DNA of 64,000 nt, taken from NCBI GenBank assembly GCA_036365145.1, contig JAEOAD010002231.1, positions 868,001-932,000 of the forward strand. Reading direction: 5' to 3'. Below, piece after piece: positions 23,506 to 34,668 of the stretch; positions within the stretch are counted from its first letter, which is position 1, and every line of letters begins with the position of its first letter. The position numbers were made by a program, and so were the translations under genes. This DNA comes from Orientallactaga sibirica. Taxonomy: Eukaryota; Chordata; Mammalia; Rodentia; Dipodidae. The notes under the pieces are model-generated. The model had not been told where the DNA came from, ran no database searches, and was given only the letters and a program-made list of their open reading frames with translations.

Positions 23506-23999
23506 GTTAGAGTCCAGTTGAGCTATGGAGTTGTTTCCTGAATCTGTAAAGTGTTTATGGCCCTCAGTTCAGTTCTGTTTGTTGGCAGGTAGATAAGTAG
23601 AATTGAGAACCATCTTTGAAGAGATTATTTTCTAGCACAACAGTGACAATAACAAATTGTAGATTTCTGCAGCTGAGTTTAAAGCAGTGAGACTGTATTG
23701 CTTAGACAGTGTTCATTATAAGAACCAGAGCAGTCCTGGTAGCTTTGTGATACCTTGCCTTTAAATCGGAATCAGTCTTGGATTTGGAACTGATCTGGAT
23801 CTTATTTAGCAAATAACATTTTGAACTTTTGAATGTATCCATTGGGTTTCTAAAATGTATTGTGAATTACTCAGACCAATATAGAAAAATTTATGCCTGA
23901 GTTCTGTTTTTACTTTGAAATAAAATATTGAATAGTAGAAGTTTACTTCTACAATTAAAATGTCAAAAAAAGTCAAGAATATCAAATGCTGCCAATTTA

Positions 24000-24222
24000 A
24001 TGTTTTTTTTTTTTTTTTGAGAGAGAGAGAGAATGGGTGCGCCAGCAGCCTCTCAGCTGCTGTGAACGAACTCCAGATGTGTGAGCCCCCTTGTGGCAAA
24101 TGTGTGACATAGAGCCCTTGTGTCACTTTTTGTGTCTGGCTAAATGTGGGACCTGGAGATTGAATGGGCATTCTTAGATTTAGCAGGCAGGCGCTTTAAC
24201 CGCTAAGCCATCTCTTCAGACC
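24000..24222 (-). mobile_element. tRNA-derived SINE, long variant subfamily
   Basis: GGGTGCGCCAGCAGCCTCTC, TGTGTCTGGCTAAATGTGGG and CAGGCGCTTTAACCGCTAAG are the variant-specific motifs, minus strand. Confidence 0.9.
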
Positions 24223-24625
24223 AATTTAATAGTTTTTGATAGCTACCTACTTTCTTTTATGAAAGGAGTGGTCACCTTTGAAATAAACATTGGGCGTTGA
24301 AGCCTCCATTATTTTAGGTAGATGATAGATGCAAGCCTGCAGGGTTGATAAAGGTAGAGCTGATTTGACTGTTTGGAGACTTTTAGACTGAGCAATGTCC
24401 TTAGCCCTTACAATAGCAAAAAATTATCTTTTTTCTTTCACTTCTTTACAAGGACTGGTGGTAGCTGTCCTACCTGTCACTAGGACTCTTACCAAAGTAG
24501 CCTTAAGTCTACAAGGCAAGTGACCTTAGATGTTATAGCTTCAGTTACCAGTCAATATCAAGATGTCAGTTAGGGGAAGGGTAAGCTATAGGGAAAGAAG
24601 ATAACAGCAAAGATACCTTTGTAGG

Positions 24626-24830
24626 GCTGGGGGAATGGCTTAGTGATTAAAGAGTTTGCCTACAAAGCCTAAGGACCCAGGTTCAATTCGTCAGGACCCA
24701 CATTAGCCAGATGTACAAGGGGGTGCATGCGTCTGGAGTTTGTTTGCAGAGGCTGAAGTCCCTGGCATGTCCGTTCTGTCTTTCTCTCTCTCTCTCTCAA
24801 ATAAATAAATAAAATATATTTTTAAAAGAT
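24626..24830 (+). mobile_element. tRNA-derived SINE
   Basis: GGGCTGGGGGAATGGCTTAG head, GGTTCAATTCG B box, AAATAAATAAAAT tail. Confidence 0.94.
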
Positions 24831-25291
24831 ACTTTTGTAGTTATTTTGGCTGCTCTACAGTGGGATAAATGTATAATTCTGAATTCAGTATCTCCTGTTA
24901 ACATCAGAGAAGATATAGTGTGACTAACTGAGGGAATCTAGTTGTGGAGTCCATTGAGTGTAGAAGAAATCCTTTGCTAAAGGATAGGAAGGACTATGAA
25001 CCCAAGACTTGATATTACTACTCAGAAGTATGTAATAAATGGAGTGACCTGTCCTGAGTAATACTGCCATTCATTTTAAGCCTTTGTTTTCAAGGACTTT
25101 GCAACTAGTGCTTGGGTTTTATAGCATGAGAAAGGAAATCAAAGAAATATTATTTGCTTTTGTTTATTTTTATTTTTACAGAGCATTTCTCCAGTTGTCC
25201 ACAGGGTAGAGTAGAGATGTCTCAATTCTTAGAGGTACTCTAAGTCAAAAACTATTTCTGGGCTTAGGGTAGAGATAAAAGCAACAAATTC

Positions 25292-25470
25292 AGCCGGGCG
25301 TGGTGGTGCACGCCTTTAATCCCAGCACTTGGGAGGCAGAGGTAGGAGGATCACTGTGAGTTCAAGGCCATCCTGAGACTATATAGTGAATTCCAGGTCA
25401 GCCTGAGGTAGAGTGAGACCCTACCTCGAAAAACAAAAACAAACAACCAAACAAACAAACAAACAAAGCA
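25292..25470 (+). mobile_element. B1 SINE
   Basis: AGCCGGGCGTGGTGGTGCAC to ACCCTACCTCGAAAAAC with (AAAC)n tail, near consensus. Confidence 0.95.
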
Positions 25471-25555
25471 CCAAATTCAGTGAGCAAATGAGGGAAAGAT
25501 TATGGAAAGGATTTGGTCTTTTTCCCCCTTACCTAACAAGGAAATGAAAGTGATT

Positions 25556-25718
25556 TAAAAAAAATTTTTTTTTTATTTTCTGAGGTAGGGTCTCACTCTA
25601 GTTCAGGCTGACCTGGAATTCACTATGTAGTCTTAGGGTGGCCTTGAACTCAAGGCAATCCTCCTACCACTGCTTCCTGAGTGCTGGGATTAAAGGCATG
25701 GGCCAACATGCCTGGCTG
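25556..25718 (-). mobile_element. B1 SINE
   Basis: TTTTCTGAGGTAGGGTCTCA to GGGCCAACATGCCTGGC. Confidence 0.93.
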
Positions 25719-25837
25719 AAAGTGCTTTTTAAAACAAGTCATACTAGGCTGAGACAACTGAAGAGATTGCTTGTTAACAAGTGTTTTGGGTTTTCAGGGA
25801 GTACAAATTGCAAAATATACTGACATGAACTTCAGAT

Positions 25838-26106
25838 AATTTTTATTATTATTATTATTTGAGAGGGACAGAGAGAAAGACAGGGACAGAGGAAAAAGCA
25901 GAGAGAGAGAGAGAGAGAGAATGGGCGCACTAGCGGCTTAGAAGCTGCTGTGAACTAATTCCAGATGTTTGCACCACCTTGTGGGCAAGTGCGGCATTGC
26001 ATGCACGTGTCACTTTAGGTCTGGCTAAACGCGGATCTAGTGATTGGATGGGCATTCTTAGGTTGGCCGGCAGGCGCTTTAACTGCTAAGCCATCTCTCC
26101 AGCCCC
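25838..26106 (-). mobile_element. tRNA-derived SINE, long variant subfamily
   Basis: ATT/GA-rich tail, GGGCGCACTAGCGGCTTAGA, TTGTGGGCAAGTGCGGCATT, AAACGCGGATCTAGTG, ending GCTAAGCCATCTCTCCAGCC. Confidence 0.92.
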
Positions 26107-27195
26107 AGATAATTTTAAAATTAATTTTATAGGGATAGTTGAGATGTGTTCTCATGAGATGAGAAACCTGAATGTTGTTTCTGAGTTGGAGTCTTTGGTT
26201 TTAAAATGTTGGTCCTCAAAATGACAATGAAAAATATACCTCAGAACCATCTCACAGAATTGTCCAGAATCCAGTATTTAATGAAGGGCTTCAGATACTT
26301 TGTCTTGTCTGCTCTGGCCTCGCCTGCCATATTTTTGTGCTTCTGAAGATTTTTCTCACAGTTCTGGTTGTTTACTTATGGAAAGTAATATATTGATTAA
26401 TCACAACATCCATTTTCAATTGCCCAAGGACTGCTGCCTTTCTTCATTTCTCTCTTGTCAGACAATAATAGGACAGGCAAGAAAAGGGGTGACTTTTTGC
26501 CCTCGATCATCTCACTACAACAAAGTGCTTTCTAGAATTTTGCCCGTGCTGTATATTACCTCACTAACACCATCTTTGATCCTCAAGTAGGCAGCTTTGG
26601 AAGTTGGTGTAGACTGAAAACAGCTCTACTCAGTTTCTAGTAAGAAACTGCTGGGTTGACATAACAGTTGCCTATACTTCTAAAAAGTTAGCGCCAATGT
26701 CTTCTTCATCCCGAATGATGCAGAGATAAGAGCTAGCTTTATTAAGCGCGAGGGTTACAAACTAGAAATTAAGTTTAAGCACAGGCCTTCCATTAAGTTT
26801 TTGAAAAGCAGAAGTTTAACCCGGGATGAATAAACTGCTGAGGCAGGAATTGGTGGGCTTCAGGGAAGCCCATGCCCTTGGTACAGCAGTGGCACTGAAG
26901 ACGAGACACTTGGTTTTCAGAATGTCAGTGTTGAAATGGCATGCAAGCTGTGGCTGTGGAGCTCATGTGTGGACTGTTCACTCCGCAGGCATGTCTGTGA
27001 TCCCGTGCTGTGCTGAAGGCCAGAGGTGAGAGATGGAAGCCAATCCCTGTCCTTGAGGCTCAGTCTAGGGTGGGTGACCTTACAGAACTCCTTACTTCCA
27101 CCCATGACTGGTTACCTAGGTACAAAGTATTACACGATAGCTGCTGGTGGGAATTATCAGCCTGCTTTGGAGCATTTTAAAGGACAAGATGTGAT

Positions 27196-27201
<6 letters not shown>
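26107..27201. other. Unique-looking stretch, possible retrocopy 3'UTR
   Basis: No recognised repeat. Short frames on both strands lack domains. Confidence 0.4.

Positions 27202-27234
<33 letters not shown>
27202..27234. repeat. Poly(T) tract
   Basis: About 33 uninterrupted T. Little of a SINE body remains next to it. Confidence 0.95.
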
Positions 27235-27235
<1 letters not shown>

Positions 27236-27621
27236 AGAGTATCTTTCAAGAGTGTAGCGTTCATCAGTGCAAGTGTGCAAAGTAATGGTACATTTCCCTT
27301 TTTCCCTCTTGTGGATAAAAGCACTTTTACTGCCTGTCACTGGTTAACAGATACTGACTTGTTGCCATTAAATAAACTCAGTTTCTTATGTGTGCTATAT
27401 AAAGGGTTTTATAATTTTTTCTTGAAATTGTGATTTTTCATTTACTTAATAATGGCAAAATTAATGTATGCAATTGTCTATGCATTTTAAGTTAAACTGC
27501 CTAAAATGTGATTTGAGATGTACATCTTTGTACTATGATGTGTAAGTAATCTGAGACGTTAGGTTTTATCACCTGCTGCTGTATGTAAATAAAGACAAAT
27601 GTAGCTTTAAGAAGTAATTAT

Positions 27622-27779
27622 AGCCGGGTGTGGTGGCGCACGCCTTTAATCCCAGCACTCGGGAGGCAGAGGTAGGAGGATCACCATGAGTTCGAGGCCA
27701 CCCTGAGACTACATAGTGAATTCCAGGTCAGCCTGGGCTAGAGTGAGACCCTACCTCGGAAAAAAAAAAAAAAAAAAAA
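27622..27779 (+). mobile_element. B1 SINE
   Basis: AGCCGGGTGTGGTGGCGCAC to CCTACCTCGG plus poly(A), near consensus. Confidence 0.95.
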
Positions 27780-27900
27780 TCCATGATGGGATATACACTT
27801 TTCAAAAAACTTTAAGGAGCATGCAAGCAAAACTAAATAAAGATCATTGTAGTACATTACTGTTTTCTTGGTATAAATACTATGTAAAAAAAAAATCTAA

Positions 27901-28088
27901 GGGCTGGGGAGATGGCTTAGCAGTTAAGGCATTTGCCTGTGAAGCCTACGGATTCAGCTTTGATTCCCCAGTACCGAAGTAAACCAGATGCATAAGGTGG
28001 CACATGCATCTGTAGTTTGTTGGCAGTGGCTAGAGGCCCTGATGTGCCCATTCTCTCTCTCTCTTTCCCTCGTCTCTCTCTCTCTCAA

Positions 28089-28131
<43 letters not shown>

Positions 28132-28142
28132 AATGCTTTTTA
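27901..28142 (+). mobile_element. tRNA-derived SINE
   Basis: GGGCTGGGGAGATGGCTTAG head, AGCTTTGATTCCCC B box, CT tract, (AAAT)n tail. Confidence 0.94.
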
Positions 28143-28264
28143 AAAATGTGAAGATAAAGTAGAATTATTTTTCCCCATCAATGGGCTGATTAAATTTAAT
28201 GAGGCAATTTAATACAGATCTTACTTGAAATCGATCATGCAGTCAGATGGCAGGGGTGGCTAGA

Positions 28265-28470
28265 AGTAGGGTTGTTGAGTAGGGGTTCCACAAATGATGA
28301 CCTTTGGGCCAAATCTGACCTGTTTTTGTTAATAAAGCTTTATTGGAACATACCAATGTATTATCTGTCTGTAGCTACTTTCACTCTGCAATGGAAAAGT
28401 CGAATAGTTGTGACAGAGGCCATATGTTCCAGTCTTTGCATACCTTACACTTAAATGCAGTAAATATCTG
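28265..28470 (+). mobile_element. hAT-Charlie-type DNA transposon relic
   Basis: GGGCCAAATCTGACCTGTTT, TAATAAAGCTTTATTGGAAC and ACAGAGGCCATATG are hallmarks of a widespread mammalian non-autonomous hAT family. I do not assign the exact family. The copy is diverged and its ends are not clear. Confidence 0.7.
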
Positions 28471-28939
28471 AATTTTCTCCTAGCCCCTTTGTTCTTTAGG
28501 CAAGTCAATCTTCAAGTGTGGTTTCAACCCTAGAGAGAGTTAAGAGGGCAAAGCCCTCAGGCTGTTTTCACAGGCCAAGGACTAGAGAAGCTGGGTAAGT
28601 ATCAGGGGAGTTCAGTCAATACATTTGATTCTTTTCCTAGTTAATGGCGCAGTAGCAGTAGGTCGGAGCTTAAATTGCTGAGGGTTTTGTGTAAACAGTC
28701 TCTAACATGGAGGAAAGCTTTTGTTCTCGCTGAAATAAGTATGGAAAGCTTTTCTTTCACTGGCCTCTCAGTATGGGAAGAGCAGCAGCAATCTTCTGGC
28801 CCTTTCCTAAACGCTGTGGTAATAGGCATGTTCTTTCTTAGTGACCAAGAATTTGCTCTCACACTTCAGGTTTGGGGAGCTTTAGATAGTGTGAATTATT
28901 TTACTTTTGGTGCAAACTGTTTCATGACTTCTGGCATTT
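28471..28939. other. Unassigned stretch
   Basis: No recognised repeat. The 120-codon plus frame from 28675 runs into a T-rich B1 tail and is not called. Confidence 0.4.
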
Positions 28940-28956
28940 GCCTAAGGTTAGTTCTT

Positions 28957-29154
28957 TTTTTCTCTTTCTTTCTTTCTTTCTTTCTTTCTTTTTTTTTTTT
29001 TTTTTTTTTGGTTTTTCACGGTAGGGTTTCACTCTAGTCCAGGCTGGCCTGGAATTCACTATGTAGTCTCAGGGTGGCCTTGAACTCATGGCAATCCTCC
29101 TACCTCTGCTTCCTGAGTGCTGGGATTAAAGGCGTATGCCACTACGCCTGGCAT
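28957..29154 (-). mobile_element. B1 SINE with 17-bp target duplication
   Basis: Flanked by GCCTAAGGTTAGTTCTT at 28940-28956 and 29155-29171. The tail contains (TTTC)n and poly(T). Confidence 0.95.
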
Positions 29155-29248
29155 GCCTAAGGTTAGTTCTTGCTGGAATGGTCTGCCTACTTATCACCCA
29201 GGTAGCCAACCACCTATCCTTGCTCTGAATTTAAAAATCATTTCCTGG

Positions 29249-29468
29249 GCTGGTGAGAGATGGCTTAACGATTAAGGCACTTGTCTGCAAAGCCAAAGCC
29301 AAAGGTCTCAGGTTCGATTCCCCAGGACCCACGTAAGCCAGATGCACAAGGGGCACATGCATCTGGAGTTTGTTTGCAGTGGCTAGAGGCCCTGGCGTGC
29401 CCATTCTCTCTTTCTCTCTCCTCTCTATCTCACTTTCTGTCAGCTTGCAAATAAATAAATAAATAATA
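29249..29468 (+). mobile_element. tRNA-derived SINE, base of a nested stack
   Basis: GGGCTGGTGAGAGATGGCTT head, GGTTCGATTCCCC B box, AAATAAATAAAT tail. It is preceded by AAAAATCATTTCCT, which recurs at about 29643 and 29809. Confidence 0.93.
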
Positions 29469-29636
29469 TTTTTGTTTTGTTTTGTTTTCTTTTTTGAGGT
29501 AGGGTCTTGCTTTAGCCCAGGCCGACCTGGAACTCACTGTGTATTCTCAGGGTGGCCTTGACCTCACGGCGATCCTCCTACCTCTGCCTCCTGAGTGCTG
29601 GGATTAAAGGCATGTGTCACCATGCCCAGCTTTATA
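29469..29636 (-). mobile_element. B1 SINE in the tail of the preceding SINE
   Basis: TTTTTTGAGGTAGGGTCTTG to CACCATGCCCAGC. Confidence 0.93.
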
Positions 29637-29659
29637 TTTTTTTGAAAAATCATTTCCTC

Positions 29660-29812
29660 AGGCCGGGTGTGGTGGCGCCCGCCTTTAATCCCAGCACTTG
29701 GGAGGCAGAGGTAGGAGGATCGCCGTGAGTTCAAGGCCACCCTGAGCATATATAGTGAATTCCAGGTCGGCCTGGGCTAGAGTGAGACCCTACCTCAAAA
29801 AAAAAAAAAAAA
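29660..29812 (+). mobile_element. B1 SINE with target duplication
   Basis: GGCCGGGTGTGGTGGCGCCC head. AAAAATCATTTCCTCA lies on both sides (ending at about 29659 and beginning at about 29808). Confidence 0.94.
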
Positions 29813-29823
29813 TCATTTCCTCA

Positions 29824-30264
29824 GAAAAGCCACTGTAAGTCCCATAGGTCCCTTAAGTTTCATGACACCGTGGAAGTTCTTATTCAGTGTGTGCGAGTTA
29901 AACAGATGTGTGTATGTTCTCACTGACATCGTCTTCCCCGTGCACCATGAGGCAGGCAGCATTTGTTGGTTAAGATGCTAGTAGCATTTATCCAGCAGCC
30001 TTTTCCGGTACGGGCTGATTTCTAAGCATCTGGTGAGCAAGGGCATGGAATCCAAGGCAAATTAAAAAATATACATGACTGGCAAAAACACTTACATAAT
30101 CCTTCAAGTGAACCAGAATCATTGAAGACAGCCTACTAAAAATGACTAATAGCTAGTGATTTGGAAATTAACAGTCTTCCATCCAGAATGATTATGAATT
30201 CTGTTCTGTGATTTAGGAAGTGCTATAGTCCCAAGTGTTTGTGTCCCCTCAAAATGTGTTTAGG
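29824..30264. other. Unassigned stretch
   Basis: No repeat or coding signal recognised. Confidence 0.45.
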
Positions 30265-30462
30265 GGGCTGGAGAGATGGCTTAGTGGTTAAGGTGCTTGC
30301 CTGCAAAGCCTAAGGATCCCACTTTGATTCCCCAATATCCACATAAAGCCAGATGCATAAAATGGCACATGCATTTGGAGTTTGTTTGCAGCAGCAGGAG
30401 GTCCTAGAGCACCCATTCTCTCCCTGCTTGCAAATAAATAAATAAATAAAATTTAAAAAATG
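30265..30462 (+). mobile_element. tRNA-derived SINE
   Basis: GGGGCTGGAGAGATGGCTTA head and AAATAAATAAATAAAATTT tail. The following SINE sits directly behind it. Confidence 0.94.
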
Positions 30463-30469
30463 TGTTTTG

Positions 30470-30635
30470 GGGGTTGGAGATGGCTTAGTGATTTAGGCAC
30501 TTGCTTGCAAAGCTTAGAGGCCCAGGTTTGATCCCCAGTATACATGTAAAGCCAGATGCACAAAATGGCACATGCATTTGGAGTTTGCCATGTTAGAAGG
30601 TCCTGACTTATGCCTTCTCTCTGTCTCTCTGCTTG

Positions 30636-30692
<57 letters not shown>
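30470..30692 (+). mobile_element. tRNA-derived SINE with (AT)n tail
   Basis: GGGTTGGAGATGGCTTAGTG head, GTTTGATCCCC B box. The tail has become a run of about 26 AT units (30639-30691). Confidence 0.92.
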
Positions 30693-30693
<1 letters not shown>

Positions 30694-31110
30694 AAACATT
30701 TTAACCTTTACCTCTAGTGGAATGGTGACAGGAGGCAGGGCACTGGGGAGTTAAATGGGTCAAGAGGATTGAACCTTCTTGGTGGGATTTGTGCCTTTAC
30801 CAAAAGCAAAGATCATTTTTCTCCATTATATGATAAAGCAAAAAGATGACCATCAACAAGCCAGAGACAGGGGAAGAGGTGCCCTCATGACTAGACATTG
30901 AATTTGTTAGCATCCTAGACCTCTCAGCTTCAATTATGAGAAGTACATGGTTGTTATTTAAGCCAAGTATATGGTAATTTGTTACAGGAGTCCAAAGCAA
31001 CAAAGGCAGAAATAAAACTCACGAAGACATTGTTAACTTTCCTATCCCTGATTTAGAACTTTAGAACCCAGTACTTATCACATCTAATTCTCATTGTTTT
31101 AAAAAGGAAA
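30693..31110. other. Unassigned stretch
   Basis: No repeat or coding signal recognised. Confidence 0.45.
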
Positions 31111-31113
31111 CTT

Positions 31114-31330
31114 GAGCTGGAGAGATGGTTTAGTGGTTTAAGGTGTTTGCCTGCAAAGCCAAAGGACCCAGGCTTGATTCTCCAGGACCCATGTAAGCCG
31201 GATTCACAAGGGGGCGCACGTGTCTGGAGTTTGTCTGCAGTGGCTGGAGGCCCTGGCGCACTCCTTCTCTCTCTCTGCCTCTCTCTCCTAAATAAATAAA
31301 TAAAAGCCTTTTTTTTTTTTTTTTAAAAAA
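31114..31330 (+). mobile_element. tRNA-derived SINE with target duplication
   Basis: GAGCTGGAGAGATGGTTTAG head, with AAAAAGGAAACTTGA on both sides. The tail ends in poly(T)/poly(A). Confidence 0.93.
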
Positions 31331-31494
31331 AAGGAAACTTGAACTTTCACAAGACTTTTTGTCCCTCTATATTCGCACACATGCAACTAGATTCAACAAA
31401 AGGTTTATTTTGGATTTTTATGAAATTAAAGACAAACCATTTACAGCGTCAACTTATTAATACACATTTACAGCAAAACTTAAAAGTACAAACC

Positions 31495-31660
31495 TTAGCC
31501 AGGCATGGTTGCACATACCTTTAATTCCTGCACTCAGAGGCAAAGGTAGGAGGATTGCCGTGAGTTCAAGGCCACTTTGAGTCTACATAGTGAATTCCAG
31601 GTCAGCCTGGACTAGAATGAAACCCTACCTTGAAAAACAAAACAAACAAACAAAAAAAGC
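31495..31660 (+). mobile_element. B1 SINE
   Basis: TAGCCAGGCATGGTTGCACA to ACCCTACCTTGAAAAAC. Confidence 0.93.
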
Positions 31661-32020
31661 CAAATAAATATGAGAGTTCCTGAAGTCAAAAGCATTCTCT
31701 GTGAGTTGTGATAATAGATCCTAATCGGAGAGATAACCAGTACTGTGCCGATACTTAACATCTGCCAATTTCCCAGGTATAATACACTGAAATTTCAGGG
31801 CTGCAGAGAGGCTCACAGCTCCTTCCACGAGGCAGGATGCAGTAGCTCCATGCCGCACACTACTTTCTAGGGATGACATCCAATAATTTTACAGTAATCA
31901 CTACCAGCAACAAGTAACCTACCCCAGACGACTGTAACGTGACATTCAGAACTGTATCACACTCTTACTCTTTGGAGATTGCATGTGATTTCAGCTGGAA
32001 GATGCATAGTTTTTGGTTAA

Positions 32021-32518
32021 GGATGGAGGAAGCTATACCAAGCTCCTAATCATTGGAGTAAAAATGGTATGCTATTTAGCTGTGGAAACAAACTTGATTT
32101 GGTTAAACATATGGGGATTTTCTGCTTTTATGGGGAAAAGACTCCCTTCAACCTTCTAATAGAATTTATAAGCAATTCAATAGAAGGAGAAATACTAGAC
32201 TTTAAAAAGAAAACCACTGACTACATTCACATGTCTTTTTGGGAACCTGTCAAGACTACTTTGTCACACACAAAACTGGATTCAATAAAAACTTTTAAAA
32301 ACAAATCCAAAGCCAGCAGTCACAGAATCCATTTTGTTCACTTGGATTCAGTTGGTACTATGTTCACACCAATTATTGCTCCTCAATATTATAAGTGTTG
32401 TGCTTCAAGTGAAATAACTAAATATAATACAAAGTTTAAAGGAGAAAAATTGGAACTAGCTCTCAGAAAAAGTATTCAAATTATGGCACATGGGTTTGAT
32501 GGCACACATAGCCACTAA
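32021..32518 (+). CDS. Unidentified 166-codon open frame
   Basis: After a TAA at 32018-32020 the frame stays open for 166 codons in AT-rich, repeat-free DNA. The first ATG is 32069-32071, giving 149 residues ending at TAA/TAG near 32518. The product is Lys/Ser/His-rich with several cysteines, and has no signal peptide, membrane helix or motif that I recognise. The region 31661-32020 before it has broken short frames. An AATAAA-like TTTAAATAAAAAGTG occurs at about 32703. It could be an unrecognised retrocopy or exon, or a chance frame. I assign no function. Confidence 0.25.
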   Translation, partial: GWRKLYQAPNHWSKNGMLFSCGNKLDLVKHMGIFCFYGEKTPFNLLIEFISNSIEGEILDFKKKTTDYIHMSFWEPVKTTLSHTKLDSIKTFKNKSKASSHRIHFVHLDSVGTMFTPIIAPQYYKCCASSEITKYNTKFKGEKLELALRKSIQIMAHGFDGTHSH

Positions 32519-32730
32519 AATATATTCCAAAAGAATTATCTTGGGGGTTATGTGTGGAAGTTGAAACTTATATACATGATATTCAATTTTGATGTATTAC
32601 CTCTTCTGCCTAAAAATCAAATGGAAGAGAAAAATATTAAAATTAGTGGAGTGAGATTTTCTTTTCCTAGCTTCTGGGTATTTTATGTACAAAAACTTTT
32701 ACTTTAAATAAAAAGTGAAGTATTTGGTTT

Positions 32731-32902
32731 GGAGAGAGGGCTCAGGCATTAAGACCCTTGCCTATAAAACTTAAGGATCAGAGTTTGAGTCCCCAGTTCC
32801 CAGGTAGAGACAGATGGACAGTGGCACATGCATCTGGAGTTTGCAGTGACTGGAGGCCCTGGCACGCCTATTCTTTCCCTCTCTCCCTGCTCGCAAATAA
32901 TT
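32731..32902 (+). mobile_element. tRNA-derived SINE
   Basis: GGAGAGAGGGCTCAGGCATT head, body CATCTGGAGTTTGCAGTGAC, short CT tract. Confidence 0.87.
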
Positions 32903-32904
32903 TT

Positions 32905-33060
32905 TTTTTGTTCTTTTTATTTTTTGACAACTTCCATGATATACAATAATCTATGGTAACCCCTCCCACTTTCCTCTTCGCAATTCCACTCTCCATCTTC
33001 TCCCTTCCCCTAAATTTTCTTAAAAAAAATATCCACATATTCTCTATAAAGTGTTTTTTA
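32905..33060 (-). mobile_element. LINE-1 3' end, inverted
   Basis: TTTTTTGACAACTTCCATGA ... CCACTCTCCATCTTCTCCC is the complement of the L1 3' terminus seen elsewhere. 5'-truncated. Confidence 0.75.
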
Positions 33061-33084
33061 GTTAAATAAAAAAAATTATTTGTA

Positions 33085-33206
33085 AAGCAGAGAGCAGACC
33101 GAATGGGCGCTCCAGCATCTGGCTGTATGTGGGTACTGGGGAACTGAATCCAGGTTGTTAGGTTTACAGACAGGCACCTTAACTGTTGAGCCATTCCTTC
33201 AGCCCT
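33085..33206 (-). mobile_element. tRNA-derived SINE, partial
   Basis: GGGCGCTCCAGCATCTGGCT to CTGTTGAGCCATTCCTTCAG. Confidence 0.82.
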
Positions 33207-33224
33207 GTGAAAAGTGTCTTTGTT

Positions 33225-33342
33225 GTTGTTTGTTTTTCTAGCCCAGGCTGACCTGGATTCACAATGCACTCTCAGGCTGGCCTTGAACTCAGACATTCCT
33301 ACTTCAACTTCCAAGGGCTGGGATTAAAGGAATACCCACCAT
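33225..33342 (-). mobile_element. B1 SINE, internally deleted
   Basis: TAGCCCAGGCTGACCTGGAT ... GGCTGGGATTAAAGGAATAC. Confidence 0.85.
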
Positions 33343-33344
33343 GC

Positions 33345-33537
33345 CGGGGAGGGAGGAGAAAGAGAGAGTGGGGGAGGAATGAGAATGATTGAGCGCATTT
33401 ACACATTTACAGCTGCCAACAAACTTGATGCATGTGTCCCTTTGTGCGTTTGGCTTTATGTGGGTACTAGGGAATCAAACTGGGTTATTAGGCTTTATAG
33501 GCAAGCACCTTAACCACTGAGCCATCTCTCCAGCCCG
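33345..33537 (-). mobile_element. tRNA-derived SINE
   Basis: GA-rich start, TTGTGCGTTTGGCTTTATGT, end CCACTGAGCCATCTCTCCAG. Confidence 0.88.
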
Positions 33538-33579
33538 AAAAGTGTTGTTTCAATGCTTCAGTGTAAACCATTGTGCTGT

Positions 33580-33722
33580 TTTGGTTTTTCGAGGTAGGGT
33601 CTCAACTCTAGCTTAGGCTGACCTGGAATTCACTATGTAGTCTCAGGGTGGCCTCAAAGTCAGTGATTCTACCACCTCTGCCTCCCCAGTGCTGGGATTA
33701 GAGGTGTGTGATACTCTGCCCT
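33580..33722 (-). mobile_element. B1 SINE
   Basis: TTGGTTTTTCGAGGTAGGGT to GGGATTAGAGGTGTGTGATA. Confidence 0.92.
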
Positions 33723-34328
33723 CAATCCCCGCAACCTTTGAAACTTGATAGTGCCACCAGCAGAGTCAATATCCATTCAGCTTGTTTCTACCTACCTTTG
33801 AGAACTCCTGCAGACTGTAAAACAGGTTTTCCCTTCTTTTCTTTGTGGGGAGGGGATCATATTTCAATTCACTTTTTCAAATTAGCCTATTAAACAATTA
33901 ACAAGTTCTCAAAGTATTGTTGTTTGGGCACATCAGTACTGAGCACCATGTTTTAGATTTATATCACTTGTTAAATACTGAAGAACCACAAAACACCTGG
34001 TGCAAAACAATGTACTAGCCTCTCATGGGAAGTAACTAGTTAAATTTGAGCATTAAAATTGTTATCTTGCTGATTAGTCTCAGCATTGGAAGCTATTTGG
34101 GGCAGTTTAATGGATCTCACTTGTAATTTTTCAGTGCTTGAGACCATACACAGCCCCAGCCATTTAAAGAATACAGCATCAGCAAATATCCAGACTAAGC
34201 TGTCATAGAATTGTAGGTAATGTTTGATGCTTTCAGGAGTCCAGGACAGGAAAGTAAAAGACCATGTCTCAAAGCTATGATTTCCTGGAGTAAATCAGCC
34301 CATGGTTTTCAGTGAAGGTGTTAAAAAT
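33723..34328. other. Unassigned stretch
   Basis: No repeat or coding signal recognised. Confidence 0.45.
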
Positions 34329-34330
34329 GG

Positions 34331-34495
34331 AGCCGGGCATGGTGTCGCACACCTTTAATCCCAGCATTAGGGAGGCAGAGGTAGGAGGATCCTCATGAAT
34401 TCCAGACCACCATGACACTGTAAAGTTAATTCCAGGTCAGCCTGGGTAGAGCAAGACCCTACCTGGAAAAACCAAATAAAAAAAATAAGTAAATA
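34331..34495 (+). mobile_element. B1 SINE
   Basis: AGCCGGGCATGGTGTCGCAC to ACCCTACCTGGAAAAACC. Confidence 0.94.
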
Positions 34496-34513
34496 AATTA
34501 AAAAAAAAAGGGA

Positions 34514-34668
34514 GGCCGGGAGTGGTGGCGCACACCTTTAATCCCAGCACTTGGGAGGCAGAGGTAGGAGGATCGCTGAGAGTTCGAGGCCACCCTGAGA
34601 CTACATAGCTAATTCCAGGTCAGCCTGGACCAGGGTGAGACCCTATCTTGCAAAACCAAAAAAAGGAA
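34514..34668 (+). mobile_element. B1 SINE
   Basis: GGCCGGGAGTGGTGGCGCAC to ACCCTATCTTGCAAAACC. Separated from the preceding B1 only by its tail. Confidence 0.94.

Larger units (their letters stand above)
21939..27620 (+). other. Possible continuation of the MAPK1IP1L 3'UTR, full of SINEs
   Basis: The parent mRNA has a very long 3'UTR. The unique DNA between the SINEs here ends with AATAAAGACAAATG (27588-27601), a plausible polyA signal, just before a B1. This extent is inferred; I could not align it to the parent gene. Confidence 0.4.

Noticed and set aside
26300..27433. Short plus-strand frames at 26300, 26826 and 27026 as exons
   Set aside because: They have no domain or splice context, and one runs through a poly(T) tract.
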